Counted from the first letter of the stretch, positions 21,421 to 33,736 are shown. The stretch is 64,000 nucleotides of DNA from Microcyclospora pomicola (GCA_002786065.1 NHNY01000031.1:1510-65509), one strand, 5' to 3'. Numbers and translations: made by a program. The notes: generated from the sequence alone by a model not told the origin.

Positions 21421-21776
21421 TCTCGGCTAGCCGTGTGCAGTAATCCGCGGGCGGGTCGGGAGAATTGCTTACCCCGGTCCGGTGGGGTGAAGTCATGCGC
21501 CAAGACGACAACCAAAAGTTGTTGGAGCAGCTCTCAGTGGTGTGAGTTGTCGTAGAATCGTGGGTTACAAGCATCTCTCAGTCTTTTGAATGAGCGAACT
21601 CGCGATCTTGACAATCAAGTTCCAAACAGCCGAAGCACAACAGCAAGCGCAACGCAGCACGAGCGACGCCAGAAAGTAGCACTCCAGGCACATTTGCTGC
21701 GCTCGTGCCACGGCCGTGTACCATTCACACCTCAAACGCAAAATCGACGTACTACGACAACCCTCTTTCCGTCGTA
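21421..21776. promoter_or_regulatory. Divergent intergenic region, glycosyltransferase / ankyrin gene
   Basis: 356 bp between divergent start codons. No individual site identified. Confidence 0.35.
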
Positions 21777-22505
21777 ATGGCACATAATCCGACAATCGAT
21801 CGACTGTTGAATCAGGCGGCAGATACACCGGAAGTGATCATCGCACAACTGCGCGCACACCCAGAATTGGCCGCCGCTCAGGACGCACATGGCTACAGTT
21901 TGCTCCACGCTGCCGCATCTTGGGGCCACTCCGACCTGCTCAAGCAACTTGTTGAGGAGTTCGGCGTGGACATCAACCTCAGAGATGAAGACGGGGAGAC
22001 ATGCCTGTTCAATGCCGAGACTGTACAGATGGCGAAAGAAATTGTTGCCTTGGGTGTATTAGTCACAGCGTTGAACCACGACGGCCAGACCGCAGCTGAG
22101 AAGTTGGCGGACGAGGATGAGCAGCCGCTGGTCGCGGCGTATCTACGAGAGGTGACCTCCGGCCCAAGCGCGAATGGTGGTGCTTCGAACGTTACGCAGA
22201 CAAATGGTGTCCATACCACGGCATCCACCCATACGAGGGCACCTGAGGATACCGCTAGCAACGGCCTCGATCGCCCCCCACCTCTTCCCTCCGGCGTAGA
22301 GATCAATGTTGGCACGATGCAGGCAAGCGAGGTGGGAGGCGAGCCGGATCCCGAGTTCAGGCGCAGGATCGAAGAGCTGGCCGCTCGGCAAGACTTCGAA
22401 GGAGAAGAAGCGCAGAGAGAGTTGCGAAATCTCATCTCTGATGCGGTGTCTGGAGTCAAGCTACCTGATGAGCAGAATCCGGCATCAAGACGTCGTTTGG
22501 GTTGA
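21777..22505 (+). CDS. Small ankyrin-repeat protein
   Basis: Single exon, 242 residues from the ATG at 21777 (MAHNPTIDRLL); the frame extends 24 codons upstream but with no conserved character. Two to three ankyrin units lie in residues 35-125 (DAHGYSLLHAAASWGHSDLL, DINLRDEDGETCLFNAETV, ALNHDGQTAAEKLA). A Ser/Thr-rich linker then leads to a conserved-looking acidic tail PDPEFRRRIEELAARQDFEG. This resembles the yeast YCR051W type of small cytosolic or nuclear ankyrin protein; function unknown. Confidence 0.85.
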   Translation: MAHNPTIDRLLNQAADTPEVIIAQLRAHPELAAAQDAHGYSLLHAAASWGHSDLLKQLVEEFGVDINLRDEDGETCLFNAETVQMAKEIVALGVLVTALNHDGQTAAEKLADEDEQPLVAAYLREVTSGPSANGGASNVTQTNGVHTTASTHTRAPEDTASNGLDRPPPLPSGVEINVGTMQASEVGGEPDPEFRRRIEELAARQDFEGEEAQRELRNLISDAVSGVKLPDEQNPASRRRLG

Positions 22506-23387
22506 AATGCTTCCGGACAGGATTGCGTTTCAAATTTGCCACGCCGACGCTATCAACTGCGCTTTCGTAAAGTGCCTTGTCACTCAGGACATGCGACAAG
22601 CTTATGCTGTCAACATGCCGGACCTGTGTGACGTACTCTCGATCCCGGCTCGATAAGATGTATGCCAAGAGCTTGCTCCGCCCGTCCAATACAGGTATTG
22701 TTAGATGTGCGGAACATGCGCCGTTGGTCATGACGAATTGGACGACGACTACAGTCCACGATCTACCAGTGTTCTTGGACTTGAGTGCCAGCAGTCGTTT
22801 CCGTGCGCCTCATCGCATGGACTGGGCGAGATGCGTCCCAACGCTTGGGTGGCATTACCGAGCAGAGTTCAATGATGATGTGTTACCTCTCCCTGATGAG
22901 TGCGCTCATCCTGAAGTGACTCATGTCAACAACGTCAAGGGAACATTTGCGACTTGCAGAGTCCAGACACTGCCCGATATCATGGAAGTACACTTGCTGT
23001 ACGTATTCTGCCAGTAGGGGAAGGATATAGCCCCCTACTCCAGCGCTTCCTCTATGTAATGATGAACGACTAGGCGGCCTCCCAATTACCGAACACTTAC
23101 CGAAGTGAAATAACCATATTGAGCCACATAAAACATTCATCATTCATCATTGTCATTATAAAGGTATCTTTGCTTTTATTAATCCTCCTCTCCTCACTCT
23201 TCGTCCCTGCCTGTTATTTATGACGGAATGTTACCCGTATTATCTCTTTCTCCGAAAGAATCAAGCAGAGTGTAGAGTCCATTGGCAGATTCGAGGGACC
23301 AGGTGATCAGAGTGGAAGACATCGCGATGAGGACGCAGTTGAATGGCCATTCAACGCTCCTTTCAAGATCCACCTACATGTCTTCCA
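22506..23387. other. Intergenic between convergent genes
   Basis: 882 bp. A 146-codon plus-strand frame (22577-23017) has no domain. Around 23150 the DNA becomes AT-rich, consistent with 3' UTR and terminator sequence. Confidence 0.4.
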
Positions 23388-25162
23388 CTACCGATGATAC
23401 AGCAAGGCATGATCCAGGATCCATCTGATGCCCTCAGCACGGAACGTGTCCGGTTCCGCATACGCCAATGTGCTCGAGTTGGCATCCCAGACGAAGTCCT
23501 GCGGGGTGGCGAGGTCATACACCGGCCACGCGGGCGTTGACGCCGGACGTCCGGAGTACCCATTGGGGTCGAGGTCGTAGATAAACGAGGCCCACGAGCT
23601 ACTCATGAGCTTGGCGAGGTCGCGGTAGCTCTGCGGCTTGTCGGTGAACGGGTTGATGGTGCCGTGTGCGGCATTGTAGCCGAGACCGTCGAGGTTGTCG
23701 AAGACGAAAGCGACTTCTTGGAAGTGCGTAACGCCGACGTACCACGGCACGCCGGCGGGGATCGTGTTGAAGCGGTAGCAGTACGCTGCTAGGCCGAATT
23801 GCGCCCATGCTTCGCAGGCGCCGCGGCGGTTGGCGATCATCACGACGTCGCCGGCGTACGCGGATGTGCGACGGTACTCTGCGCCGTAGTTTGCGGGCCA
23901 TGCTACATCGCACGGTACCTCGTCTGCCGAGGGGACGTAGTAGTCGCATGTGTTGGGGTATGCGGCAAGTACTTCAGCCCCGAACTGTGGCGGTACCGTG
24001 CGTTGAGTACCGTTGGAGATGTAAGTGAGGAATTCTGCATCCGTATCGATGCCTTGCGGGCCGAAAGCGGTGCCCTCTTCACTGTTGGCGCCGTCGATTA
24101 TGGGAACCTTGACGAACGCTCCTTCAGCGAGCTGGATGCTAGCGTAGCGAGCGATGAAATCACCGTCGACGATGGGTAGCCATGAACTACTCGTGGAACT
24201 GTTCAGGTGGTTGTTCAAAGTCTCATACGGCACTGTGCGTAGACAGGCTAGGGTATCAATAGCCATGTTGCATCCGACCGCACCGACGAGGCTGTCATAG
24301 TTCGGCTGTGAGGCGGATGGATCCTGGTAGGAATTGTAGTTGACCGGATTTCCACTCTCCATGATTCCAGCGCGGAAGAGGCCATCGTCGCGGCCATTGT
24401 AAGCAGTGAGATGCCAGCCCACGCTACCGGCTCCGGCAGACTCGCCCTGGTGATCATCAGTGCGTGTGCGTTGCATGAAGTGGGGACAACGAGACTTACC
24501 CAGATCGTCACTTTCTTAGGATCGCCACCAAACGCTGCGATGTTCTCCTGCAGGTGATGCAAGGCCAGCCTCTGGTCGCGCAGACCGATATTGGTCTGAC
24601 CAGCGCCCACGACCTCTTGCGAAACCAAGAAACCCCAGGCGGAAAGTCGATAGGCGATCGAGACGCCGATAATCGGCTTACCCATGTCGACGCTGTTTTG
24701 CACGATGAATGATAGATTGTATCGCTCATCACGGGTACCGCCTTCGTACAATCCACCGCCGTGAATCCAGACCCCTACAGGAAGCTGCTCATGTTCGTAG
24801 CCAGATGGACGGATAACGTTATAGTACAGACAGTCCTCGGAGACAGGGTATCCGATCTGGTCACCACCATAGCCAACACATTCCGGGGCATACTCGGTAG
24901 CCTGTAAAGTGTCGTTGAATTTGGTGTCGATGCTTTGTGGGTTGCGGAATCTCAGTTCATCAAGAGGCGGCTTCGCGAATGGGACTCCGAGGAAGAAATC
25001 TTGGTTGTAAGTGCTGGAGTGCGTGCCTGCAATAGAGCCGTTCTTGATCTCAACTGTCGGAGCACCATTATGATAACCGCTGTGGCCACCAGGACGAGAC
25101 CAATGCCGAGATCCTGCGGAGACGAGTCCGCCGAACAGCGCAGTTCGTAGAAGGAAAGCCAT
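23388..25162 (-). CDS. Secreted type B carboxylesterase/lipase
   Basis: Complement of 23388-24446 and 24500-25162: 573 residues, one 53-bp intron (GTAAGT..ACCAG) that splits the code exactly before the nucleophile motif, restoring TIWGESAGAGS. The start at 25162 (MAFLLRTALFGGLVSAG) gives a clear signal peptide; an ATG 27 codons upstream would bury it. Family marks are FLGVPFAKPP, SEDCLYYNV, GVWIHGGG, GESAGAGS (Ser), NSEEGTAFG (Glu region) and GVTHFQEVAFVF (His). It should hydrolyse carboxylic esters outside the cell; fungal relatives include Candida rugosa-type lipases. Substrate not inferable. Confidence 0.92.
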
Positions 25163-27520
25163 TGAAGTCAGAAGCGATACGAAAAGGCAGCAATAGAGGC
25201 TATGAAATCTGACTTCAGACTTGTAGACAGCTATAGGTGGCATGGTTACTCCAAAGCAATGCCGTCTGTGCCATACTCGGCCTGCACAAGGTGGAGTAGC
25301 ACTGTAGCGGCTTTAGCGGCGGGGAACCAAGCACAAGACGAGGGGTGAGCATGATGGACTTGACGGAGAACGTCTTCCAGGGTAGCATCCCGGTTTCGAT
25401 CTTGGTCTGTCACATTCAGGTTATTCCATTCAAGTGTATGAAGTTCATGCACCGGGGACTGATGGCGTTGGGGCGGAGGAGAGATGCTTGGACAGAGGTG
25501 ATGTCTTCTCCAGGTTTGATCACGTGGTAGTGGGTGCAATCAGCGTTTCTGGCCCGTGTGGAGGGCGTCGGGGATGCGATCCGGCCGCCCGGTCGTGACG
25601 GCAGCGATCAACGGCTTTTCACCTTCTTCCGCTCGACTATCGAAAAACCAATGGACTTAGCTGAGCCATACATAGCTCTGTTATCTTCCCGCCAAGGCAT
25701 GTGAGTTCGGGGCAATATTCCCGAGCTGGGGATCATGACGGGGTATATCGGTGACGGCATAAGAAGATCGACTTGAAGCACGTCGCCGAGCCATACCCTT
25801 GTCTTCATTCTGACAGCTCACTTTAGGATGGTGTTGTACTCACCTTCCAGACTCCTAGAGCTGAACCGTCGTGAGACAGCAGATCGTCGAATGTAGGGTC
25901 GTGTTCGCTGGAATGGGGCCGTGCTAAGCAACCATCTACACCTTCAGCCTACTTGCATCCGATGTAAGTCGTGTCTGGGATGCGTCCAGGCCGCACGTGC
26001 TGAGCCCAATCTCCACACCCTTTGTCTCAGACGGTTTCTAGAGGCCCGACAAGAAGTTCTTGACCAAAGCACGTAATTGATGATGCACATCAGGTTCGAG
26101 AGGGGCATCCCCGGTATGACACCACTGTGCCTTGGTCCTTCAATGCGTTGTCGATAGACACAGGCCATTGCTCTGTACCTGGAACGCTCTCTCCTCTATG
26201 CCAAATGCTGGAGGTTTCTGTCCGGGGAGTGTCAAAGACGACCACCTGAGGTGTGTGAAGATCCATGCTGCATGATTGGTTGCAAGTGGTGATCTCCACT
26301 GCAAGGATATGCAAGCAGGTAGGCAGCTCGTCCGTTTGTCCGCATTGTCAGAGTGAGCGCTTGACAGGCCACCAGACATCTGCATTCATGCTTCGGAAAG
26401 TTGCAGCGAGGGTGTAGGGGCTAACAGCGGTTTCAGGTAGGGACGTGTGCGGAATGTCAAGATCCGAGACAGGTCTTGGCATGGTGGAGGCATTGAAGCA
26501 AGTCTACTTCCTACGCCCACGATCGGTGTGCGTTCTCCCCCTTACATGTACCGTATCTATCGCGAGCTACATGGATTAATATCATTCGTGGTTCGCGGCG
26601 TGACATACATCGACATAGTGCATGCATGCATGAGCCGCTGCGTCAGCGTAACGGAGAAACGGGGGACGCAAGGGAGAAGTTTGGTACGTTGACAAGCTGC
26701 CACCATCGGGTTGCTGCAGGGGGCCAGTCTCGTACAGTAGTCGAGTGCCATCACACTGCACCGCTGCATTGGTGGACGATGACATCTGCACAATGGGAGC
26801 CAGCCTCGCGAGCGGCCTAGATCCCGCTCAAGGTGTTGTTCAGCAGTCTCGTGTCGCGACCCCAGATTCATCATCCCCGTCGCAGTCGATGCGTAGTCTT
26901 GTTGGTTTCGATACGTCGAAGTTGGGCGCCGTCGAAGCCCGGTGGGATGGGTTCTGGTGGAAGGCTAAGCGACTCTAACAGCGAAGCCAGGCAGAGCCTA
27001 CAGCGTTAGTTGCATCGTCTAACGCCGGCAGCGATGCGCGTCAACGCTCTAACCCGTTCCTGGCCCCTTCAGGTCAACTCTAAAATGAACCACCGATCGG
27101 CACTCTCGTGTCAGTCTCTTCTTCTGGCGGCGTCACATTCCTCTGCCATCCTCCCTGGCGACCCTCGTCTCCTCTGGCGTTCACCATATCACTATCTGCT
27201 CCGCCTGCAGTTCTGTCACCACGGTCTCACTGCTACCACCCATCCGCCGTCAACCCGTGGGGTCAGTAGAGATCGCGATTCTGCACTGGCAACCCCGGCA
27301 TTTCTCCCCTTGCGCAGCCGATTGTTGCGATAGTATCCCAGAGGGTACAGGTCCAATCTACCTGATCGGTCTCGCAATCTCCTTCCTCGAGTCCGCAAAC
27401 ACGAGTCTCACGCCCGATCGCATCTCTCCAAGTGCTGCGCCGCACGAGTCTTGTTGGAGTGGTGGTGCATTGCATCTACACCACCCTCACCCGTCCTGCG
27501 ATCAGGATCCGGCTTCAACA
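25163..27520. other. Long intergenic stretch
   Basis: About 2.4 kb without a supportable gene. The last 260 bp (from 27257) are open in the frame of the next gene but look like 5' UTR (Cys/His/Pro-rich, no conserved character). Many short frames of 60-105 codons overlap on both strands; none shows a domain. Confidence 0.45.
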
Positions 27521-30343
27521 ATGCCGGTCGCCACGATGCAGATGAATGCATTCCGGAGCGATCACGAGAAAGCCTTGCCCAGCCTGCCATCGCCTACCCT
27601 CTCCAATCCCGACATGATGCTTCCCTCCATCGATCGCACGGTATCTGCGACTCCGCACAGTCATGCAGCACCTCCCAGTCCGACTTATCTCCGAGATCGA
27701 GCCAATGCGGATGCAAATGCGCGCCGCTTGGTCACACCGTCGACTAAGGAAAAGAGGGGTCTCATGAGCCGCAAGATGATGCTTCTGAGAAGCCAGACGA
27801 ACAGCAACTCATCGATTCCAACCTTCCAAGAACAATCCCAGCCGCCGTCTCACGATGGTCAAGGACAGCACCAAAGGAACCACCCTTCCATCTCGACCTT
27901 CAATGACGAACCGACTTTGGCTTCTTCACCTACACTGGCAGATGGAAGGGTAGCGTTGTCGCGGAACAGGAGCAGCGAGGGTTCGCTGAACAGTGAGGAT
28001 ATGGCTGGAATGCCTGCATTTCTAGCTAAATACCAGAACACGCCTGGAATGGATTCCGAAGATGAACTGTCACGGGCCAGCAGGGAGGGAGATGAGGAGG
28101 ATGACGACAACGACACGCAAATGGAGACTGCTACCGTGATCGAGGATAGTGTGGAGGCGCAACGTCTCCAACAGGAAAAGGACGAACAAGCCTCCGCCAT
28201 TCTGAGCAAGCGCGCAGAGCAGATTCTCGCCAACGCAAAAAGACGGCTGAATGTGATGGAGGGCAATTTACGAGGAGCGCGCGACCTGGTGGCACCATTG
28301 ACAGCCGCCAATCTGAAACGTGCGACGTCGCTTGGCTCTTCCCATGGTGCTCCATCCTTCTCGCGCAGTCTCTTGGCTTCTGGTGGCTACGAGCGGGTTG
28401 CACAGCCCGTCCGTATACTGCACTCGCAAGTGAGCTCTCCCACCATGAGCAGAGATTACCAAGGACACGTCCGAAACTTCAGCGCAAACTCCGTACATGA
28501 TCGCTTTAGAAACCCTGGCAGGCAGAGCATTGCTCGAGGCAACAGAATTCCCGTGAAGGTCAGTAGCCCAATTGTGGACCACCGACTACGCTCGAGCCGG
28601 AGCGTGGATTCATTCGGCAACCACGCCGCAATCTATCATGCCCTTTCCGGGGATGCGAACCAGTCTCGCAGAACTTCGCCCGATCCAGCTTTGGATACAC
28701 TACCGGAGGACGATGCGTCTCAGATGGGCGCACACGATTCGTACGGCTACCGACCGCACGCAAACAGCCTCCCACGCTACTCACCATCAATCCCCGACGA
28801 TCTGCGGTCACAGATGAGCAGTCTGAAAGGCAAGATCTCAACATTGAAAGAACGTGCAAGAGAAGACAGCCTGCGCCGGCAAAGTCAACAAAACCTCAAG
28901 TCATCCTCGCCGTTCAGTAATGCGACTGCGGACACTCCGGAGTTCTACTACAACCCATCGCAAGGACAAGAGGGTGTGAAAGTGGAAGGTCATGCCATAG
29001 GAACTAAAGCCGGCCGCAAGATGTCGCATTCTCCCACTTTATCACTTACGGGAAGAGAGTCGCCCGGTACGCCTCGTAGTGGTAATGCCTTTGCAGAGCG
29101 AGCGGCTGCGGAGATACAGACACTTACGGGTGGTCCGTATCGTACGCAAACGCCAGATCTAGCCCGAACACTGAGGTCGACTGCATCCGCTTACCAGTTG
29201 TCGCCTCACCAACGCACGCCCAGCGGATCAGCCATTATCCAGTCTGCCAAACAACGATATTCACATCATCAACACCAGACTAGTAAGAGTTCCTCCAATT
29301 CCAGCAGCAGCAAGGGTTCTGTGTTGAATCCGAATGGCCGAAGATCTTCCACGAACGGTGGTGGTCAATATGCGAATCGTGAGAATGAGGACCGTCAGCC
29401 ATCAAGCATGGATATGGAGAACGTGGACGCGATGAGCGATGACAATGAAAGTGTGTACGAGGACGCTGAAGACTACGCAGAGCCAGTCGTCGTGGCACAT
29501 GAGGATCGTGACGATGCTTTCGACTACGAGCAGTTTTTCCTCCACTCAGCTATGATCTCATACAGCAAGGCAAGACGCGATTCCACGTCAAGTGACGATT
29601 CCGTCTCTTCTGCACAGACGGCTCGTGGACCTAGAGCGGCCCGTTCGAACAATAACAACGACGCGATGCTTGAAGATGATATGGTCATGGATGGATTCCT
29701 GCCGTGTCCTGAAACCCCCGAACGTCTTCGAGAGATTGAGCGGGATCTCCACAATCGTTCGCACTCCTCCAACAGCGTAAGCACCGTCTCCACCTTCGAG
29801 ACGGCACACGAGGCCCGCTCCCGACCAAGCACTGCAGCTTCCCACTACTATCCCGCGCCTGACTGGGAACCATCTGCACACAGCCGCTCCAGCTCCCGAC
29901 CGGGTACAGCTATCCGACGAACCATTCCGTCTGACTCGTCGTCCGACCGCGCGGATTCCGGCATCGGCGGGCTGCCACCTCGATCCCAAAGCGCCGCGGC
30001 GATTGAACGCAAGACGACTCCGACTGCGCTGCAATCTTCGTTCACGGCAGGACTCGGTTTCGCCGCATCGGCGACCTCGCCGCCCATCTCCCCCGTCGAT
30101 CCAGCGACGGTGGCTGTCAACGCGCTGATCCGGCCTGGTGGCAAACAGCTGGGCCTGAAAGACAAAGCGCTGCTGTTCGGCTTGGTTGATGCGCTGCGCA
30201 CGACGTGCTGGCAGATGCAAGCCGCGGAAGACGGACAGTACAGCGATACCCGTCTGCGTCGCCGCCTCGAGATGGCCAAGCGCGCGCTCGAAGGTCTCGA
30301 CGATGAGCCTGAAGACTTGGCGGTTCAGCTCATCTCGAACTGA
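27521..30343 (+). CDS. Large disordered protein, conserved-looking, function unknown
   Basis: Single exon, 940 residues from the ATG at 27521 (MPVATMQMNAF). The frame runs 88 codons further upstream without a good ATG. Mostly low-complexity Ser/Pro/Arg/Asn sequence with many potential phosphosites. More structured parts are KEKRGLMSRKMMLLRSQTN (about 80), an acidic stretch followed by a predicted helix AQRLQQEKDEQASAILSKRA (about 205-240), DLRSQMSSLKGKISTLKERA (coiled coil, about 425), a DDAFDYEQFFLHSAMISYS motif (about 670) and a helical C-terminus. The look is of a cytoskeletal or cell-polarity scaffold, but no named domain is visible. Confidence 0.8.
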   Translation: MPVATMQMNAFRSDHEKALPSLPSPTLSNPDMMLPSIDRTVSATPHSHAAPPSPTYLRDRANADANARRLVTPSTKEKRGLMSRKMMLLRSQTNSNSSIPTFQEQSQPPSHDGQGQHQRNHPSISTFNDEPTLASSPTLADGRVALSRNRSSEGSLNSEDMAGMPAFLAKYQNTPGMDSEDELSRASREGDEEDDDNDTQMETATVIEDSVEAQRLQQEKDEQASAILSKRAEQILANAKRRLNVMEGNLRGARDLVAPLTAANLKRATSLGSSHGAPSFSRSLLASGGYERVAQPVRILHSQVSSPTMSRDYQGHVRNFSANSVHDRFRNPGRQSIARGNRIPVKVSSPIVDHRLRSSRSVDSFGNHAAIYHALSGDANQSRRTSPDPALDTLPEDDASQMGAHDSYGYRPHANSLPRYSPSIPDDLRSQMSSLKGKISTLKERAREDSLRRQSQQNLKSSSPFSNATADTPEFYYNPSQGQEGVKVEGHAIGTKAGRKMSHSPTLSLTGRESPGTPRSGNAFAERAAAEIQTLTGGPYRTQTPDLARTLRSTASAYQLSPHQRTPSGSAIIQSAKQRYSHHQHQTSKSSSNSSSSKGSVLNPNGRRSSTNGGGQYANRENEDRQPSSMDMENVDAMSDDNESVYEDAEDYAEPVVVAHEDRDDAFDYEQFFLHSAMISYSKARRDSTSSDDSVSSAQTARGPRAARSNNNNDAMLEDDMVMDGFLPCPETPERLREIERDLHNRSHSSNSVSTVSTFETAHEARSRPSTAASHYYPAPDWEPSAHSRSSSRPGTAIRRTIPSDSSSDRADSGIGGLPPRSQSAAAIERKTTPTALQSSFTAGLGFAASATSPPISPVDPATVAVNALIRPGGKQLGLKDKALLFGLVDALRTTCWQMQAAEDGQYSDTRLRRRLEMAKRALEGLDDEPEDLAVQLISN

Positions 30344-31307
30344 AAGAAGCGACATGCCCATGTTCGTCCTTACATGACGTTATAACGACGACTTGACGCC
30401 GAGATGCGAGCGAGAGCGTGAGATGGCCTGCATTCCGCAGTCCGCACGCTTCTCCTCTCCACAGCGAGACTCGATTAGTCCTTTTTACTTCTTGATACCC
30501 TTCTTCTTTTACCCCGATATTCCTCACATTTTGGTCTGTTCTGCACTTGTCGCCACGAGCGTTATACCGTCTGTTTGGCAGCCCTTCAGCGTGCCTACAG
30601 CTTCAGCATTTCTGCCAGCGTCCCCTATCCTGACCGAGTCGGGATTGTACTATACCTTATGCTGTCACTTGTTTTGTACGAATGAAGAACTGTCAAGATA
30701 CGAAAGGAGAAACTTGGGCGGTAGCAGATGTGACGTTACAGGCAGACGTAGATTATTAGGATGAGATAATGAACGAGACATTCTTTTCGAATATCAGTAA
30801 TCCTCTGGGCTATATATACGTCTTGTTTTTATCCCTCGACCTTGAATCGTTCACGATGCGTCGATCCATGCCGCTGTATCATCTTTCGTCGAGGACTTTT
30901 CAACTTGGGGGAGCTGAGGCCCGTGGCGACGCGCATCCGTGTTGCTCGTCGGGCGACGATTCGTGATATTAGGTGGTATGACATGACATGGCGTGACATT
31001 TCAATGAAGCCCGAGGCAAGCAACGAGAAATGAAGTACCCAGCATAGCATATCTATCCAGATCCTAGCCTTACCCTAGTATCTTGTCAACAACCCATCCG
31101 TCCCTCTTCCCCACCTGACCATACCATATCCCTACAACAAACCAGAACAATCCAAGACACCGCTCCGGCGCATATCCCTCTCTCTCCCTCTCTCTGTCTT
31201 CTTGCATCTGGAGAGAATGTGATGATTCGTTCATGTACTCCAGTCGTGGGTAATGTGAACATCTCTTTTCTCGCTTACGAGACCTTCTCTAGAAGAAGAA
31301 AACAGAC

Positions 31308-31560
31308 GATGCAAGAAGCAGAAGCAGCTGCACAAGCAGAAGCAGAAGCAGCTGCAGAAGCAACCGAACCAGCACCAGCACCAGCAGCAGAAGCAGACGA
31401 ATCCTCCATCCTTCCGCCGATCGTTCTCGATACCTTACCTTACCCTAGCACCTCTCAATCATCATGACACCGTCATAACACAGATCAAAGAAGCAGCAGC
31501 ATGCGAAGCAGCAGCAGAAGCAGCAGCAGCAAGCGAAGCAGAACGCGAACAGCTTCCCCA
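31308..31560 (+). repeat. Imperfect GCA/AGA triplet-rich low-complexity region
   Basis: Runs of gaagcagaagcagctgca and agcagcagcagaagcagc. A frame through part of it (31219-31467, 82 codons) would give an Ala/Glu/Pro-rich peptide (AEAAAQAEAEAAAEATEP); I treat this as repeat-driven rather than a gene, though a small acidic protein cannot be excluded. Confidence 0.55.
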
Positions 31561-31687
31561 TCTATTCATCTATCCAATCCCTCGATAGTGATATTTCGCA
31601 ATGCCAGCCAACATCCAAGTCGCCCCCGGCCTGATTCTCGGCATTTGCGCAGCGGGACCCCTAAGTTAAGTAAGAAATCTAGGTAAA

Positions 31688-31721
31688 TTAGGTGAAACAG
31701 GTTAGGTGAAACAGGTTAGGT
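31688..31721 (+). repeat. 14-bp tandem repeat, 2.4 copies
   Basis: ttaggtgaaacagg repeated exactly twice, followed by a third partial ttaggt. Confidence 0.85.
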
Positions 31722-32094
31722 CAGCTAAAGCAAGTACGCGTGGAAGGACGAGGTGTGTCGCAAGACGAGTACGACGACGTTGATGCGACGATCCGACGCG
31801 ACTGGCTTCAAGCGCATATCCCCATTGCGATGGTTCCTGTCATGTCTTAGTGTACGCATCCATCTGGGATTTTGGCATTGTTGGCAAGGTGAAGTGGTAT
31901 GGGGACTGGTGGGGTTGGGACGTTTTGCAGGTCAAGACGTTTGAACAACCTCAGGCACATCCCCGCGATATTGGAGCTGGGTCGAGAGATGGATTCCAAA
32001 AAAAAAGAAATGTCATTGGGGGAGTCTTTTAAAATGAAAACCAGGCTAAAAAAACAATTGTATCTGAGGGGTGGGTGGGTGTGCGGTGGGCTGC

Positions 32095-33736
32095 TCAATG
32101 CCCTTTCTTCTCGTCGGGTTTGGGCACGTCTTTATCCCATGTACTGTATTGCGGAAAAGACAGCGTCAGTATGAGGAACACAACAGTGATGGGATGGGGA
32201 AAGCAGGGTAAATACGTACATATACTCCTCATAAGTCATGGCGCCGCGCCAGGTCTTCTTGATGTGGCCGGCGGGGTCGGATTCGTACGAGTACGGGTCG
32301 ACGTCTTCGGTCACGTTGTTCCAGGTGTGGAAGAGCTGTCGCCAGTAGCAGGTCTGGGCGGCAGGCGTGAAGTACTGATCGCGGAACTGCGCGGCGGCGT
32401 TGTTGGCGATCTTCTCGGCCTTCTCGCTGTTGGCGGTCAGGTCCTCCATGGTCGCGGGCAGGTCGCTCCAGTCCTTCTGCACCAGGACGTAGTTCTGGTC
32501 CTCGCCGGACGGGTTGAGCAGGTGGTACAGGTGCGTGTAGTACTTGAGCGGGTGGATGACGATGGCCGAGTGGCAGCTGAGGAGGTACTTGAGCCGGCCC
32601 GACCAGGTGGTACCCTCGGTGTGCACGGCGAAGCGGTATTTGCAGTGGTCCGGCAGGGTGATGCGGAACTTGTTCTGCTCGGCGTCGGTGGTGTCCTCGT
32701 CGACCTTGTGCACATCGGACCAGGGCTGGTCCTTGGACACCTTCAACAGGACGTCCCGGATGCCGGGGTTGAATGCGATGGTTCCACGCCACACCAGCTT
32801 GTTCATCTTGTGCTTCCACCCGCTGCCCTTCTCGATCGCTTCCCGTTGGAAGTCGCCAAACGCGCCTGCAACGCGCGGGTAGTTCCAGAAGTTGAAGTCG
32901 GGGATCAGCCAGGTCTGCTCCATGGCTTTGTCTTCCTTATCGCGCGAGAACGCCCAGACTGCGGCGTTGGGGGCGGCATCCGTCAAGCCGATTCTATCGT
33001 TGATTTTGATGCTGAATTCAATGTTGGGTACGGGCTCTTTCGAGGCGATGATGGCGCGGTGGATCTGGTGGAGCGTGCCTAATGATCGCTCTCGCCAGTG
33101 GTAGAAGTGGTTCAACCCGTGCGAGCTGATCACGTAGAGTTGTTGGTCCCAGATCATTGCTCTTAACCCGCCATCTCCACTCCATTTCAAGCTGATCTGG
33201 TCCTCGCCCATCTTCCTGCCGTCGAGCTTCTGTGTCCAGAATTCGACCGAGCGATCCAGCTCGTGATAGAGCTTCGGGAATGCGGCCGAGCATTGCTCGA
33301 GCGTCAACGAGTGGTCGTTGCGATCACGGGTGCCGTTCCAGCTCCAGCTCTGCACTGGCGGTGGTGCTGATCCCGAATCAAGCTGTGTTGTGGGTTGTAC
33401 ATCTATGACTGCCTTGACCGCCTCCGTCTCTTGCGCAACGACCGGCGCTGTGGTCGCAGTCGACGTCGGTACTGCAGTCGTCGATGTGACGTACGTCTCT
33501 CCCGGGTTTTCGACAATGATCTTTGGCTTGTTGGAGCCCTTGGACAAGTCGCCTAGCAAAGTGTCTGTCTGCGGAGGGGGAGTGCTCGAGGTGGAAGTCG
33601 TCCATGCGGTGTTCGTGGGAGTGTGATAGAGAAGGACATAGCAAAGGATGACGGCGACGGCGCCGAGCACGAGCGCGCGGCGGGTTTTGGCAAAGGCCAG
33701 CATGCTGGGCCTGGTGGTCGGATCGGAAGAGCCCAT
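32095..33736 (-). CDS. GT90 (CAP10-type) glycosyltransferase, type II membrane protein
   Basis: Complement of 32095-32143 and 32220-33736: 521 residues. The 76-bp last intron (GTACGT..ACTGAC..ATACAG) changes the tail to EEYITWDKDVPKPDEKKGH. The N-terminus has a signal anchor (about residues 20-38) and a Thr/Ser/Pro stem. The lumenal domain has family-type blocks: WDQQLYVIS, NIEFSIKINDR, WLIPDFNFWNYP, KLVWRGTIAFNPGIR, KYRFAVHTEGTTWSGRLKYL, LSCHSAIVIHPLKYYTHLYH and LTANSEKAEKIANNAAAQFR. GT90 enzymes are xylosyl/glucosyltransferases of the secretory pathway; the founding fungal member acts in capsule formation. Donor and acceptor here are unknown. An antisense 335-codon frame is a shadow. Confidence 0.9.

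Larger units (their letters stand above)
30344..32094. other. Intergenic with simple-sequence tracts
   Basis: 1.75 kb between convergent genes. Contains a CT-rich tract (about 31177-31203), the AGC/AGA-rich region and a 14-bp tandem repeat described separately, and G/T-rich sequence near 32070-32090. No supportable gene. Confidence 0.45.

Noticed and set aside
29588-30361. 257-codon minus-strand frame over the 3' end of the large disordered protein
   Set aside because: Antisense shadow; Arg-rich, no domain.
32075-33082. 335-codon plus-strand frame over the GT90 gene
   Set aside because: Antisense to a gene with clear family motifs; Val/Gly-rich with no domain.
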